NCBI GenBank assembly: GCA_050117315.1
Contig: JASFMY010000039.1
Location: 1-46,792, forward strand
DNA length: 46,792 bases
Origin: JANQIV01 sp050117315
Lineage (GTDB): Bacteria > Bacteroidota > Ignavibacteria > Ignavibacteriales > Melioribacteraceae
Direction: 5' to 3'
Below, in pieces: positions 1 through 6,879 of the stretch. Within the stretch, counting starts at the first letter, position 1, and every line of letters begins with the position of its first letter. Position numbers and translations under genes: made by a program. The notes below the pieces were generated by a model, which made no database searches, had not been told where the DNA came from, and saw nothing but the letters and a program-made list of their open reading frames with translations.

Positions 1-118
1 GTATTATTATTAGATAACGAAAAAAAGGTATTAATCGCACTATGGTAGAATTAAAATACTCAATCAATCAAACAACCAATCAAACAAAATCTTAAACGTA
101 CTATGATGAAATTGGAAT
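1..118 (+). CRISPR. Decayed trailer end of a second CRISPR array
   Basis: Two imperfect copies of the repeat used by the array at 3715-4205 lie here in the same orientation. The copy at 28-57 differs at 4 of 30 positions and the copy at 89-118 at 6 of 30. They are separated by a 31-base spacer-like stretch (58-88) rich in CAATCAA words. Terminal repeats of arrays commonly degenerate at the leader-distal end, so I infer that an array enters from the left and ends at 118. Bases 1-27 would be part of its next spacer. The stretch 119-267 up to the next gene shows nothing else. Confidence 0.75.
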
Positions 119-267
119 TTTATCTTCGCCCTTGTCTTAACCTAAACTTGCAACCCTGAACTTGAAACATGCAACATTTTTTATTATAAAAGACCGGCTC
201 TTTATAGTAAATTGCATTTGTGTAAACTAATCTTTGTTATGCAATTATAAATTGAAAAGGAGAAATC

Positions 268-699
268 ATGGACGGTATTAATATGGATGAATTCCGCTCT
301 TTTACGCGCAAGGAGTACTATGAAATCTGGCAAAAAGTTAAAGCCGGTGAAGAACTGGATGGTGAAGAAAAAATTATCGGCGAACTTATGGAACAGCATG
401 AAGAGTTTTACGATGATTGGGATTCCACCGATTTTGATTACGAATATGATCCTGAAATTGATGAAGTAAACCCGTTTCTTCATATAATGATGGATACAAT
501 TGTAATGAAACAAATTACCACAAACGACCCGCCTCAAACAAGGTTTACATATAATAAATTAACCGCGCGCGGGAATTCACACCTAGAGGCTGTTCATAAA
601 ATAGCAACGGTAGTTGCCAATGAAATATGGAACATAATGCATGAAGAAAGAGAATTTGATGAGAAGAGTTATATATGGGAATTGAAACAACTGAAATAG
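268..699 (+). CDS. DUF1841 family protein
   Basis: A 143-residue soluble protein that matches my recollection of the DUF1841 family: an N-terminal helical part with a YYEIWQKVKAGEELDGEE-like stretch, an acidic middle, then a NPFLHIMMDTIVMKQI segment and a DPPQTRF motif, followed by a C-terminal helix. Length is about normal for the family. Function is unknown. The start at 268 is supported by AAAGGAGA a few bases upstream; an alternative ATG lies at 283. It sits between two CRISPR arrays, but nothing in the protein suggests a CRISPR role, so I treat it as a neighbour only. Confidence 0.75.
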   Translation: MDGINMDEFRSFTRKEYYEIWQKVKAGEELDGEEKIIGELMEQHEEFYDDWDSTDFDYEYDPEIDEVNPFLHIMMDTIVMKQITTNDPPQTRFTYNKLTARGNSHLEAVHKIATVVANEIWNIMHEEREFDEKSYIWELKQLK

Positions 700-761
700 T
701 ATCATTATTAGATAATCTTGTCATCCAGCAATCTTGTAATTTTGAAATTATAAAATGACCT

Positions 762-785
762 GACACGAATTTCACTAATTATCAC
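762..785 (+). repeat. CACGAATT iterated repeat, copy 1
   Basis: GACACGAATTTCACTAATTA followed by TCAC, ending 11 bases before the cas4 start. It belongs to a family built from CACGAATT words spaced about one helical turn apart, found at six places between cas4 and the array. Confidence 0.75.
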
Positions 786-796
786 CGAATGAGAAA

Positions 797-1291
797 ATGA
801 CGGGGACTCAAATAGCGTATTATTTTTTGTGTAAACGCAAACTTTGGCTGTTCACACATAATATTGAACAGGAGCAGTTTAGCGATACTGTTGCAATGGG
901 TAAATTTATTAGTGAATCAACTTATGAACGCAAAAAACATGAAATACAAATTTCAGACGGCGATGATTATATCGTGCTTGATTATTTTGATACCAAGGAA
1001 AAAATTATTCACGAAATTAAGAAATCCGATAAAATGGAAGCAAGTCATCTATGGCAGGTAAAGTTTTATATAAGTGTTCTTGAAAGTAAAGGAATTAAAG
1101 GAGCTAAAGGGAAAATTGATTATCCAAAATTACGTAAAACGGAAACCGTTGAGCTAACCGATAAAGACAGATTAAAATTGGCCGGTATAAGAGAAGAGAT
1201 TAAAAGCATAATCAGTTATAAAAGCATTCCTCCGGTAATCGATAAACCGTTCTGCAAAAAATGCGCTTATTACGATTTGTGTTATGTGTAA
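797..1291 (+). CDS. cas4: CRISPR-associated exonuclease Cas4
   Basis: A 164-residue Cas4 of the short type that goes with subtype I-B. Cas4 is a RecB-like nuclease with an iron-sulfur cluster; it trims and orients prespacers for Cas1-Cas2. Visible residues: C12 in the N-terminal FLCKRKLWL segment; D62, then E73 and K75 in HEIKKS (the PD-(D/E)XK core); Q87 and Y91 in the QxxxY motif; and C153, C156 and C162 in FCKKCAYYDLC, which with C12 would hold the cluster. All expected catalytic and cluster residues are present. The start is the first usable ATG; a short ATG at 788 runs into a stop at once. There is no strong ribosome binding site. A repeat begins one base after the stop codon. Confidence 0.93.
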   Translation: MTGTQIAYYFLCKRKLWLFTHNIEQEQFSDTVAMGKFISESTYERKKHEIQISDGDDYIVLDYFDTKEKIIHEIKKSDKMEASHLWQVKFYISVLESKGIKGAKGKIDYPKLRKTETVELTDKDRLKLAGIREEIKSIISYKSIPPVIDKPFCKKCAYYDLCYV

Positions 1292-1292
1292 A

Positions 1293-1322
1293 GACACGAA
1301 TTGCACGGATTATACGAATTAC
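1293..1322 (+). repeat. CACGAATT iterated repeat, copy 2
   Basis: Starts with GACACGAATTGCACGG and continues as ATTATACGAATTAC. It begins one base after the cas4 stop codon and forms an inverted pair with the copy at 1621-1649, bounding the cas4-cas1 spacer. Confidence 0.75.
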
Positions 1323-1334
1323 ATATACACAAAC

Positions 1335-1426
1335 CAAATTGGTTTTAGGGCTTTTCAAATGGCTTCTCTCTTTTCAAGAGAGATTTGAGAGAGTTCTAAA
1401 AAGGACAAAGCCCTAAAATCAATTTG
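1335..1426. repeat. MITE-like imperfect palindrome, copy 1
   Basis: Twenty-base arms, 1335-1354 and 1407-1426, pair with a single mismatch. An inner stretch has CTTCTCTC, AAGAGAGA and GAGAGAGTT blocks, giving a second stem. The same design occurs at 16511-16598, and a right half at 41754-41797. The three are diverged but share block order, so this is a dispersed element, not a terminator of one gene. It fills much of the 358-base gap between cas4 and cas1. Confidence 0.7.
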
Positions 1427-1500
1427 CAATTAGTATATATAGCATGAATTGTTCAGATTCTATAGTACAATTGCTTTATAGATATTCTTAAGCTCAGTTA

Positions 1501-1643
1501 AAATTTCAATACAAAAAACAATTCAATAAATCAGTGAAAACTTGTGGAATAATTTAAAAGATGCAGACCTTTAGAGTTAAGGGAAATTTCAATAAAAAAC
1601 TATTCAATGAATCAGAATCTATCAGTGAAAATTCGTGGAATTC
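1501..1643. repeat. Local direct duplication upstream of cas1
   Basis: The stretch around 1501-1550 recurs, diverged, at about 1584-1643: both have AATTTCAAT, then ATTCAAT(A/G)AATCAG, then a CAGTGAAAA(C/T)T(T/C)GTGGAAT block. The second copy ends in the CACGAATT-type repeat that abuts cas1. It looks like an old tandem duplication of non-coding DNA. Confidence 0.55.
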
Positions 1644-1649
1644 GTGTCT
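1621..1649 (-). repeat. CACGAATT iterated repeat, copy 3
   Basis: Reads GAATTCGTGTC at its right end, the reverse complement form of copies 1, 2 and 4. Only one base separates it from the cas1 ATG, so it occupies the place where a ribosome binding site would be. Confidence 0.75.
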
Positions 1650-2759
1650 ATGAGAAGAAACTACTACATTTTCAGCAGCGGCAGACTTGTCCGCAAACAG
1701 AACACCCTCTACTTTGAGCCCGGCAAAGCCGGAGAGCCGGAAGAAGAAGTTCAAGAAGAAAATGAAATCGAAATTGATGACGATTCAATAACAACTGAAG
1801 ATGAACAAACAGATTCAAGCGCAGACAATTATGAACCAAAAAAAATTCCGCGCAAACCTTTACCTGTTGAAGACATTGAAGCAATTTACTGTTTCAGTGA
1901 ACTTAGGTTTAATACTAAGTTTCTGAATTTCCTGGCTTCAAAAGAAATAACTCTGCACTTATTCAATTATTACGGTTATTACACAGGATCGTTTTACCCG
2001 AGGGAACCGTTTGTTTCCGGTAAACTTCTTGTAAACCAGGTTAATAAATACCTGGAAGAAAATGAAAGAATAATAATAGCTAGAAAGTTTGTTGACGGTT
2101 CCGCTCAAAATATTAAAAAGAACCTGCAATATTATAATGCACGCGACAAAGATATGAGTCCTTTTTTACCGAAGATTGACGAACTAATCAAAAAAATAAA
2201 TGGAGCAGATGACGTTCAGGAATTAATGGGTATTGAAGGAAATATAAGATCAACTTATTACATTACATGGCATTTGATAATTGATGAAGAAATTAAATTT
2301 AACAAAAGGGAAAAGCACCCGCCGACCAACCCGGTTAATGCATTAATATCATTCGGTAATTCTTTGGTATATACATCTGTGCTAAGCGAGATTTATAAAA
2401 CACAGTTAAACCCGTTAATTAGTTACTTACATGAACCGGGAGAAAGAAGATTTTCGCTTGCTTTGGATTTAGCCGAAATATTTAAGCCGTTACTTGCCGA
2501 CCGGATTATTTTTTCTCTTCTTAATAAAAAGAAATTACAGGAAAAACATTTTGATAAGAAAATGAATTCGTGTTACCTAAGCGACGAAGGGAGAAAAATA
2601 TATTTAAAGGAATTTGATGAAAAATTAAAAACAACTATTAAACATAGGCAGCTCAAAAAATCAGTGAGTTACAGGCATTTGATAAGGCTGGAATGTTATA
2701 AACTTATTAAACATATTCTTGGTGAAAAGGAATATAAGCCGTTTAAAATCTGGTGGTAA
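1650..2759 (+). CDS. cas1: CRISPR-associated integrase Cas1 (I-B type) with acidic insertion
   Basis: A 369-residue Cas1, the metal-dependent integrase that with Cas2 inserts spacers at the leader end of the array. The N-terminus NYYIFSSGRLVRKQNTLYFE is typical of subtype I-B. Candidate metal ligands are E196 (in IEGNIR), H261 (in YLHEPGE) and E276 (in LDLAEIFKP). Unusual: about 40 residues at 25-67, almost all acidic or polar, are inserted in the N-terminal beta domain between LYFEP and the conserved LPVEDIEAIY. I chose ATG 1650 over the in-frame GTG 1635, because the five codons between them lie inside a dispersed repeat and the family starts with this NYYIF segment. There is no Shine-Dalgarno sequence. 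Confidence 0.93.
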   Translation: MRRNYYIFSSGRLVRKQNTLYFEPGKAGEPEEEVQEENEIEIDDDSITTEDEQTDSSADNYEPKKIPRKPLPVEDIEAIYCFSELRFNTKFLNFLASKEITLHLFNYYGYYTGSFYPREPFVSGKLLVNQVNKYLEENERIIIARKFVDGSAQNIKKNLQYYNARDKDMSPFLPKIDELIKKINGADDVQELMGIEGNIRSTYYITWHLIIDEEIKFNKREKHPPTNPVNALISFGNSLVYTSVLSEIYKTQLNPLISYLHEPGERRFSLALDLAEIFKPLLADRIIFSLLNKKKLQEKHFDKKMNSCYLSDEGRKIYLKEFDEKLKTTIKHRQLKKSVSYRHLIRLECYKLIKHILGEKEYKPFKIWW

Positions 2760-2784
2760 GACACGAATTTCACGAATTACACAA
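2760..2784 (+). repeat. CACGAATT iterated repeat, copy 4
   Basis: The clearest copy: GACACGAATTTCACGAATTA then CACAA, with CACGAATT units ten bases apart. It starts on the base after the cas1 stop codon. Confidence 0.8.
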
Positions 2785-2837
2785 ATAAATATTGGCAAAG
2801 CTATAGTAAAATTTATCTGTTATAAATTTGATTTGAT

Positions 2838-3209
2838 ATGGAATTGATATATAAAAAAGAATCATATGATATAATTGGATGTTGTATGGAAGTCCACAAA
2901 AATTTAGGTAAAGGATTTAATGAATTAGTATATGGAGATGCTCTTGAATTAGAATTTAATTCAAAAAAGATTTCATATGAACGTGAGAAGCATTTCGAAA
3001 TTAAATACAAGAATTATATTTTGAAACATCATTACAAAGCGGATTTTGTAATCTATGATAAAATAATATTAGAAATAAAAGCAATCGAAGGATTAACAAA
3101 TAGTAATATAAAACAGACTTTGAATTACCTAGCTTCTTCACAAATGAAATTAGGAATTTTAGTAAATTTCGGTGAAGATTCATTAAAATACAAACGAATA
3201 GTATTATAA
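2838..3209 (+). CDS. GxxExxY family protein (PDDEXK_3-like)
   Basis: A 123-residue protein with the signature GFNELVY at 26-32 (G26, E29, Y32) that names the GxxExxY family. The following HYKADFVIYDKIILEIKA segment supplies D69, E79 and K81, as in PD-(D/E)XK nuclease folds (Pfam PDDEXK_3), and the C-terminus has the usual NYLASS and LGILVNFG stretches. The family is widespread, of unknown cellular role, and commonly found amid repeats. Here it sits alone between cas1 and cas2, bounded by inverted CACGAATT repeats. Whether it takes part in CRISPR adaptation or is a passenger cannot be told; passenger is the simpler reading. No ribosome binding site is obvious. Confidence 0.88.
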   Translation: MELIYKKESYDIIGCCMEVHKNLGKGFNELVYGDALELEFNSKKISYEREKHFEIKYKNYILKHHYKADFVIYDKIILEIKAIEGLTNSNIKQTLNYLASSQMKLGILVNFGEDSLKYKRIVL

Positions 3210-3267
3210 TCATTTACAAATCTGATCCAATATTTGTTCAATTAGTAAAATTAGTGTCAGTTATTAG

Positions 3268-3290
3268 TGTAATTCGTGAGATTCGTGTCT
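3268..3290 (-). repeat. CACGAATT iterated repeat, copy 5
   Basis: GTGTAATTCGTGAGATTCGT then GTCT, running up to the base before the cas2 ATG. Inverted relative to copy 4, so the two frame the GxxExxY gene. Confidence 0.78.
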
Positions 3291-3554
3291 ATGTATACAA
3301 TAATCGTATATGACGCAGCTCCCAAAAGAGGGGCGAAATTATTAAAATTTTTACGTCAGCACTTAACCTGGATTCAAAATTCAGTATTCGAAGGTGAGGT
3401 AACCGAATCACAATTTGAAAAAATTAAGAAAGGAATTAAGGACATAATAAATAAAGAGAAAGACAGTGTAATTTTTTATACATTTGACTCAATGAATTAT
3501 TCGGAAAGAGGTGTTTTGGGAATTGAAAGAAATGAGACGGATTCATTTATATAA
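3291..3554 (+). CDS. cas2: CRISPR-associated protein Cas2
   Basis: An 87-residue Cas2, the small ferredoxin-fold partner that bridges two Cas1 dimers during spacer integration. Family marks are MYTIIVYDAAPKRGAKLLKF at the N-terminus, with D8 at the conserved acidic position, and the SVIFYTFDS strand near residue 60. I use ATG 3291; an in-frame GTG at 3276 would add five residues that lie inside the CACGAATT repeat. There is no Shine-Dalgarno sequence. It is separated from cas1 by the GxxExxY cassette and followed directly by the array leader. Confidence 0.92.
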   Translation: MYTIIVYDAAPKRGAKLLKFLRQHLTWIQNSVFEGEVTESQFEKIKKGIKDIINKEKDSVIFYTFDSMNYSERGVLGIERNETDSFI

Positions 3555-3714
3555 AAAAGCAAAGATCAAAACCAATCAAGAAAAGAAAATTGGTAAAAAT
3601 CAGTGAAATTCGTGTCAGTCGTCGTACCCGTAGGTTTTTAGCACTATTAATGGTCGACAACGCAACGGCTAAAAAACACTTAGAATACGCCGCATAAAGG
3701 GCATTTTTCGGGCA
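3555..3714 (+). promoter_or_regulatory. CRISPR leader
   Basis: The 160 bases between cas2 and the first perfect repeat. The position next to cas2, and the decay of the repeat at the other end of the array, mark this as the leader side. Seen inside: a CACGAATT-type repeat (3600-3617), an inverted TTTTTAGC/GCTAAAAA pair at 3635-3642 and 3668-3675, and GGGCATTTTTCGGGCA just before the first repeat. The inverted pair could be a binding site for the integration complex; that is inference. Confidence 0.65.
3600..3617 (-). repeat. CACGAATT iterated repeat, copy 6
   Basis: CAGTGAAATTCGTGTCAG, the inverted form again, lying downstream of cas2 within the leader. Confidence 0.65.
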
Positions 3715-4265
3715 GTCTTAATCGTACTATAGTAGAATTGAAATGTCGATAACAATGCCGCTGCGGGTGTTTATACAGTGTCTTAATCGTACTATAGTAG
3801 AATTGAAATTCGACATCCGAACCCGAAGGGAGTATCTGGTTTGAGTCTTAATCGTACTATAGTAGAATTGAAATAAGAATTAGCTAATTTCAAAGCTTCT
3901 TTGATTGCACCGTCTTAATCGTACTATAGTAGAATTGAAATACTCAAAGCCGAAGACTTTTTATCAAGCCTCCGCCCCGTCTTAATCGTACTATAGTAGA
4001 ATTGAAATAATTGTAATTTCAGAATCATTATAAATAACTGAAACAGTCTTAATCGTACTATAGTAGAATTGAAATATCGATGAGCAAATTAATGATAAAA
4101 TTTTCACAGAGTCTTAATCGTACTATAGTAGAATTGAAATTTAACTACAAATCGGTTATGGATGTTATTGACACGGTCTTAATCGTACTATAGTAGAATT
4201 GAAATTTCTTCTTTCTACTTTTATCTTTTTGCTTGGTTTTACTCGGGCTTTACTAAAATTGGAAC
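3715..4265 (+). CRISPR. CRISPR array, eight perfect repeats plus a decayed last one
   Basis: Eight identical 30-base repeats (GTCTTAATCG...GAATTGAAAT) start at 3715, 3780, 3845, 3912, 3979, 4046, 4111 and 4176. The seven spacers are 35, 35, 37, 37, 37, 35 and 35 bases. A ninth unit at 4236-4265 matches at about 21 of 30 positions after a 30-base spacer, as expected for the trailer end. The ATTGAAA(C/T) 3' end is typical of subtype I-B and related repeats and fits the Cas4-Cas1-Cas2 set. Transcription is expected on this strand. I could not identify spacer targets. The 150 bases between 4266 and the terminator at 4416 show nothing else. Confidence 0.97.
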
Positions 4266-4415
4266 ATCCTTAGGAATTGAGAGATAACCTTCCTATAATA
4301 TTTTCTTTTATTACCTGTAGTATCCCCTTGTAAACTAGTCATTGTAATGAACCCCTTAAATATTATTGTTGGTTGCCAACTGATTCTTCTATCTACTTTT
4401 TACTATGGAGAAATC

Positions 4416-4445
4416 AAAAGATCCCGTAGACAAACGGGATCTTTT
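4416..4445 (-). terminator. Strong terminator closing the efflux/cyclase operon
   Basis: Arms AAAAGATCCCGT and ACGGGATCTTTT (12 bp, perfect) with a six-base loop, 20 bases past the stop of the minus-strand TerB-like gene. The A/T ends make it usable in both directions, so it could also stop readthrough from the CRISPR array. Confidence 0.9.
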
Positions 4446-4465
4446 AAGAGGGAATTGAAGGAGTA

Positions 4466-4864
4466 TTAGGGTTTAATAATTTCTTTATTTTGCCCGTTTT
4501 CTTTGAACATTTTAATCAACCTATCTTCTACCCATACCCTGTCGATCTGATTTGACTTTGCCGTTTCAAAAATCCAATTGATTTCTTCTATGTGCAAATT
4601 GTAATCTGAAATTGCTATTTGAATGCCGGTGTCGATAAACTTTTTAGCCGTGTTTTTATCTGTGAACTTAGGCGGTTTATTTGAGATATATTTGTTAATA
4701 AGAATTTCATTCACCGAACTCCGGCAATAATCATCGGAATAGCCGAGACTTTTACCGATACTTAAAATGCTCTCCTTTTCGGAGTTGGTAATTTTATTGT
4801 CCTTACTAACCAACAACAATAGACCTCTGAAGAAATTACTCTTATCGATTTGATTCATTTCCAT
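4466..4864 (-). CDS. TerB-like small helical protein
   Basis: A 132-residue soluble, helical protein. Two related segments, SKDNKITNSEKESI (about 20-33) and SDYNLHIEEINWI (about 87-99), resemble the paired acidic DGxxxxxE motifs of TerB-like domains, which bind metal in characterised members. The start is supported by AGGAG six bases upstream. It is the last gene of the minus-strand run that begins with tetR, 24 bases after the cyclase gene and just before a terminator. Its specific role is unknown; the TerB link is tentative and any other short helical domain is possible. Confidence 0.55.
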   Translation of the reverse strand: MEMNQIDKSNFFRGLLLLVSKDNKITNSEKESILSIGKSLGYSDDYCRSSVNEILINKYISNKPPKFTDKNTAKKFIDTGIQIAISDYNLHIEEINWIFETAKSNQIDRVWVEDRLIKMFKENGQNKEIIKP

Positions 4865-4888
4865 ATCTGTCTCCTGTGTTTTGAATAT

Positions 4889-6004
4889 TTAATTATGAAT
4901 ACGATACGGTAGAGTAATTACATGCGGTTCCTTTTGTTTGTTAATATTTATCAATCTATTAACGCTATGAAGAACTACTTCTTTCTGTTTGCCTTTTAGT
5001 TTATAACTTCCTGCCGCTAATATGGAATAAGGTAATTCATTTCTACTTTTCATCAATTGTAATAGTTCTTCGGAGATTAAGAAATCTTTACCGAGTTTTT
5101 TACACATTAAACATATTCGCGAAGTAGTGTTTACAACATCGCCATGGTAAGCTATATCTTTTTTCTGCGACCCGATTTCAGTTATTGAAACTTCACCATA
5201 ATGAAGACCGGCCTTAAATTCAGGGTAAACGCCATATTTTAATATAAATTTCTCCCTTATCAAATTAACTTTATCTTGGAGTAAAAAATAGAACCGGATA
5301 CAATTATTATTCTTTAAGCCGTCTTTAACATTCCATATCATTACGATTTCATCTCCTACATACTGAAAAAGTTTTCCTTTTGTTTCCAAAATCGGTTCAT
5401 CAAGTTTGTTAAAAAAATCTTTTAGAAAACCGCTGTACTTCTCATGGCCCAACCTTTCAGCAATAGTAGTAGACGACTTTAAATCAAGAAACATAAAAAT
5501 TCTTTTTTCAATTCTTGGAGTATGATATTTACCTAAGGCATAATCTAAAAGAAAACCTTTGCCGAGCATTCTATTAATTTGAAGCGTAAATACAATTAAC
5601 GTTACAAGAAAGAAAAGTCCGAATAATTCTTTAGCAAGCCCGTTCGGGAAAACATCATAAAAGCCGTAAGTAACGACTTCATTAAACGGAATATTTTGTT
5701 TAAAAATTAATGTAGCATATCCCATGGCTACAAGAATTAAACCGTAAGTTGCGTAGTAGTAGATGATTCTTGTTACCATTAGCATGGAATATTTTATTTT
5801 TTTATGGATAACCGGTTCAATCTTAAATTCATAAAAACCCGTTATTAAAGCAAAAGCCGTTGTAGCACCAAGTAGTCTGCCTAACGGAAAATCAGTCACA
5901 TCCCGCTCAAAATATAGACCTATAAGTGTTGCTATTAAAAAGAACACATAAATAAACATGAATTCCTTTACTCTTTGCAACATTATGGATCTTGGTACAC
6001 CCAT
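4889..6004 (-). CDS. Membrane-anchored class III adenylate/guanylate cyclase
   Basis: A 371-residue protein. About four membrane helices fill residues 13-150, followed by a class III nucleotide cyclase domain (about 165-335) that makes cAMP (or cGMP) in the cytoplasm. Metal-binding aspartates are D174 (FLDLKSST) and D218 (YVGDE); the transition-state pair is N292 and R296 in DVVNTTSR; and D283 fits a substrate-specifying position. The usual specifying Lys four residues before D218 is Gln (Q215, in FQYVGDE), a variant seen in many bacterial cyclases, so substrate choice is uncertain. It sits in a collinear run behind the efflux and crotonase genes, with 64 and 24 base gaps. Confidence 0.85.
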   Translation of the reverse strand: MGVPRSIMLQRVKEFMFIYVFFLIATLIGLYFERDVTDFPLGRLLGATTAFALITGFYEFKIEPVIHKKIKYSMLMVTRIIYYYATYGLILVAMGYATLIFKQNIPFNEVVTYGFYDVFPNGLAKELFGLFFLVTLIVFTLQINRMLGKGFLLDYALGKYHTPRIEKRIFMFLDLKSSTTIAERLGHEKYSGFLKDFFNKLDEPILETKGKLFQYVGDEIVMIWNVKDGLKNNNCIRFYFLLQDKVNLIREKFILKYGVYPEFKAGLHYGEVSITEIGSQKKDIAYHGDVVNTTSRICLMCKKLGKDFLISEELLQLMKSRNELPYSILAAGSYKLKGKQKEVVLHSVNRLININKQKEPHVITLPYRIHN

Positions 6005-6068
6005 ACAATAGCCTTTATTATTAAAATAGACAAGTTTCTTAAAGTTTTTCCCAAATCAATTTTAAAGA

Positions 6069-6842
6069 TTATTTTTCATAATACTCTGCTTCCTCAATAC
6101 TTAGATATTCATACAAATCATTATAACTGAAATTGATTAACTTTTTGGTAGGAGTAATTGCATTTATGTTTTTTTCAAAAAAGTGGACAGCCTTTTCAAT
6201 ACAATGATTTTCATAATCAGCAACAGGTAAGATTTCATTAATAATGCCCATTTCCAATGCTTGCCGGGCATTTATATTTTCTCCTTTGTACAAAATTTCA
6301 GATGCTTTTGCATGGCCGACATACTTGGGAAGAAAATACGGCAATGCACCGGAAGGATGAAGTCCCATTTGCAAATGAGCTAAAGAAAACACTGTTATGT
6401 CTGAAGCGAACCTAAAATCTGCTGCTAACGATGCACCGAAAAACGGCGTTACAATTTCCCCGTTCAGGGCGCTGAAAATTAACTTATCAAATTGCACTAC
6501 CTTTTTAATGAAGTTATTCATTATTGTTATTTGCTTTGCTCTTAATTTGTCGTCTTGAAGCTTAGCCTTGGTTAAATGAGAATCATCATCAAGCAAAAAA
6601 ACTTTTCTTATGAACCTGCTGTAGTTGTCGTTATTCAAACAGTCTTTTTCGTTAATTAAAAGCAAAGCGTAAACCGTTTTATCCCTTTCAGCGGAATTAA
6701 CTATTTCGAACAAATTGGAGCTCTGGATAAGGTTAGTACCAACTTCATAAACATTTTTCTTATTTTTTATAACGGCAATATTGTTACTCATGTAACATTT
6801 TATTTCTTCGTCTTCATATTCGGAAAATTTTGAGTAAGCCAT
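6069..6842 (-). CDS. Enoyl-CoA hydratase/isomerase (crotonase) family protein
   Basis: A 257-residue crotonase-fold protein. The oxyanion-hole region is FSALNGEIVTPFFGASLAAD followed by FRFAS, and the second motif is MGLHPSGALPYFLPKYVG, then the usual ARQALEMGIINEIL stretch. The family acts on acyl-CoA thioesters (hydration, isomerisation, cleavage). The first catalytic Glu region is diverged (NGEIVTPFF where many have HGxAxGGG), so the reaction cannot be named. GAGG stands six bases before the ATG. It lies 37 bases behind the TolC-like gene, in the same direction, which suggests co-transcription with the pump; the link between the two is unclear. Confidence 0.82.
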   Translation of the reverse strand: MAYSKFSEYEDEEIKCYMSNNIAVIKNKKNVYEVGTNLIQSSNLFEIVNSAERDKTVYALLLINEKDCLNNDNYSRFIRKVFLLDDDSHLTKAKLQDDKLRAKQITIMNNFIKKVVQFDKLIFSALNGEIVTPFFGASLAADFRFASDITVFSLAHLQMGLHPSGALPYFLPKYVGHAKASEILYKGENINARQALEMGIINEILPVADYENHCIEKAVHFFEKNINAITPTKKLINFSYNDLYEYLSIEEAEYYEK

Positions 6843-6879
6843 AATAACCTCAAGTTTGTTAAATAATTTTTATTAACAC

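Larger units (their letters stand above)
2760..3290. mobile_element. Candidate repeat-bounded cassette carrying the GxxExxY gene
   Basis: The segment starts with AGACACGAATTTCACGAATT (its A is the last base of the cas1 stop) and ends with the inverted form, GTGTAATTCGTGAGATTCGT followed by GTCT, one base before cas2. Inside is a single gene of the GxxExxY family. Inverted ends, a single cargo gene and placement exactly between cas1 and cas2 suggest an inserted cassette. No transposase and no clear target duplication are visible, so mobility is inferred. Confidence 0.45.

Noticed and set aside
268..699. DUF1841 gene as a new CRISPR accessory gene
   Set aside because: The family is widespread outside CRISPR loci as far as I recall, and nothing but position connects it to the cas genes.
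699..715. 16 of 17 bases match the first 17 bases of the window (GTATNATTATTAGATAA)
   Set aside because: AT-rich and short, at the edge of a presumed spacer. It could be chance; too weak to claim self-targeting or duplication.
1635..1649. In-frame GTG start for cas1 (and likewise 3276 for cas2)
   Set aside because: The extra five codons lie inside a repeat copied at other sites, and both families begin at the following ATG. Kept only as a point to test.
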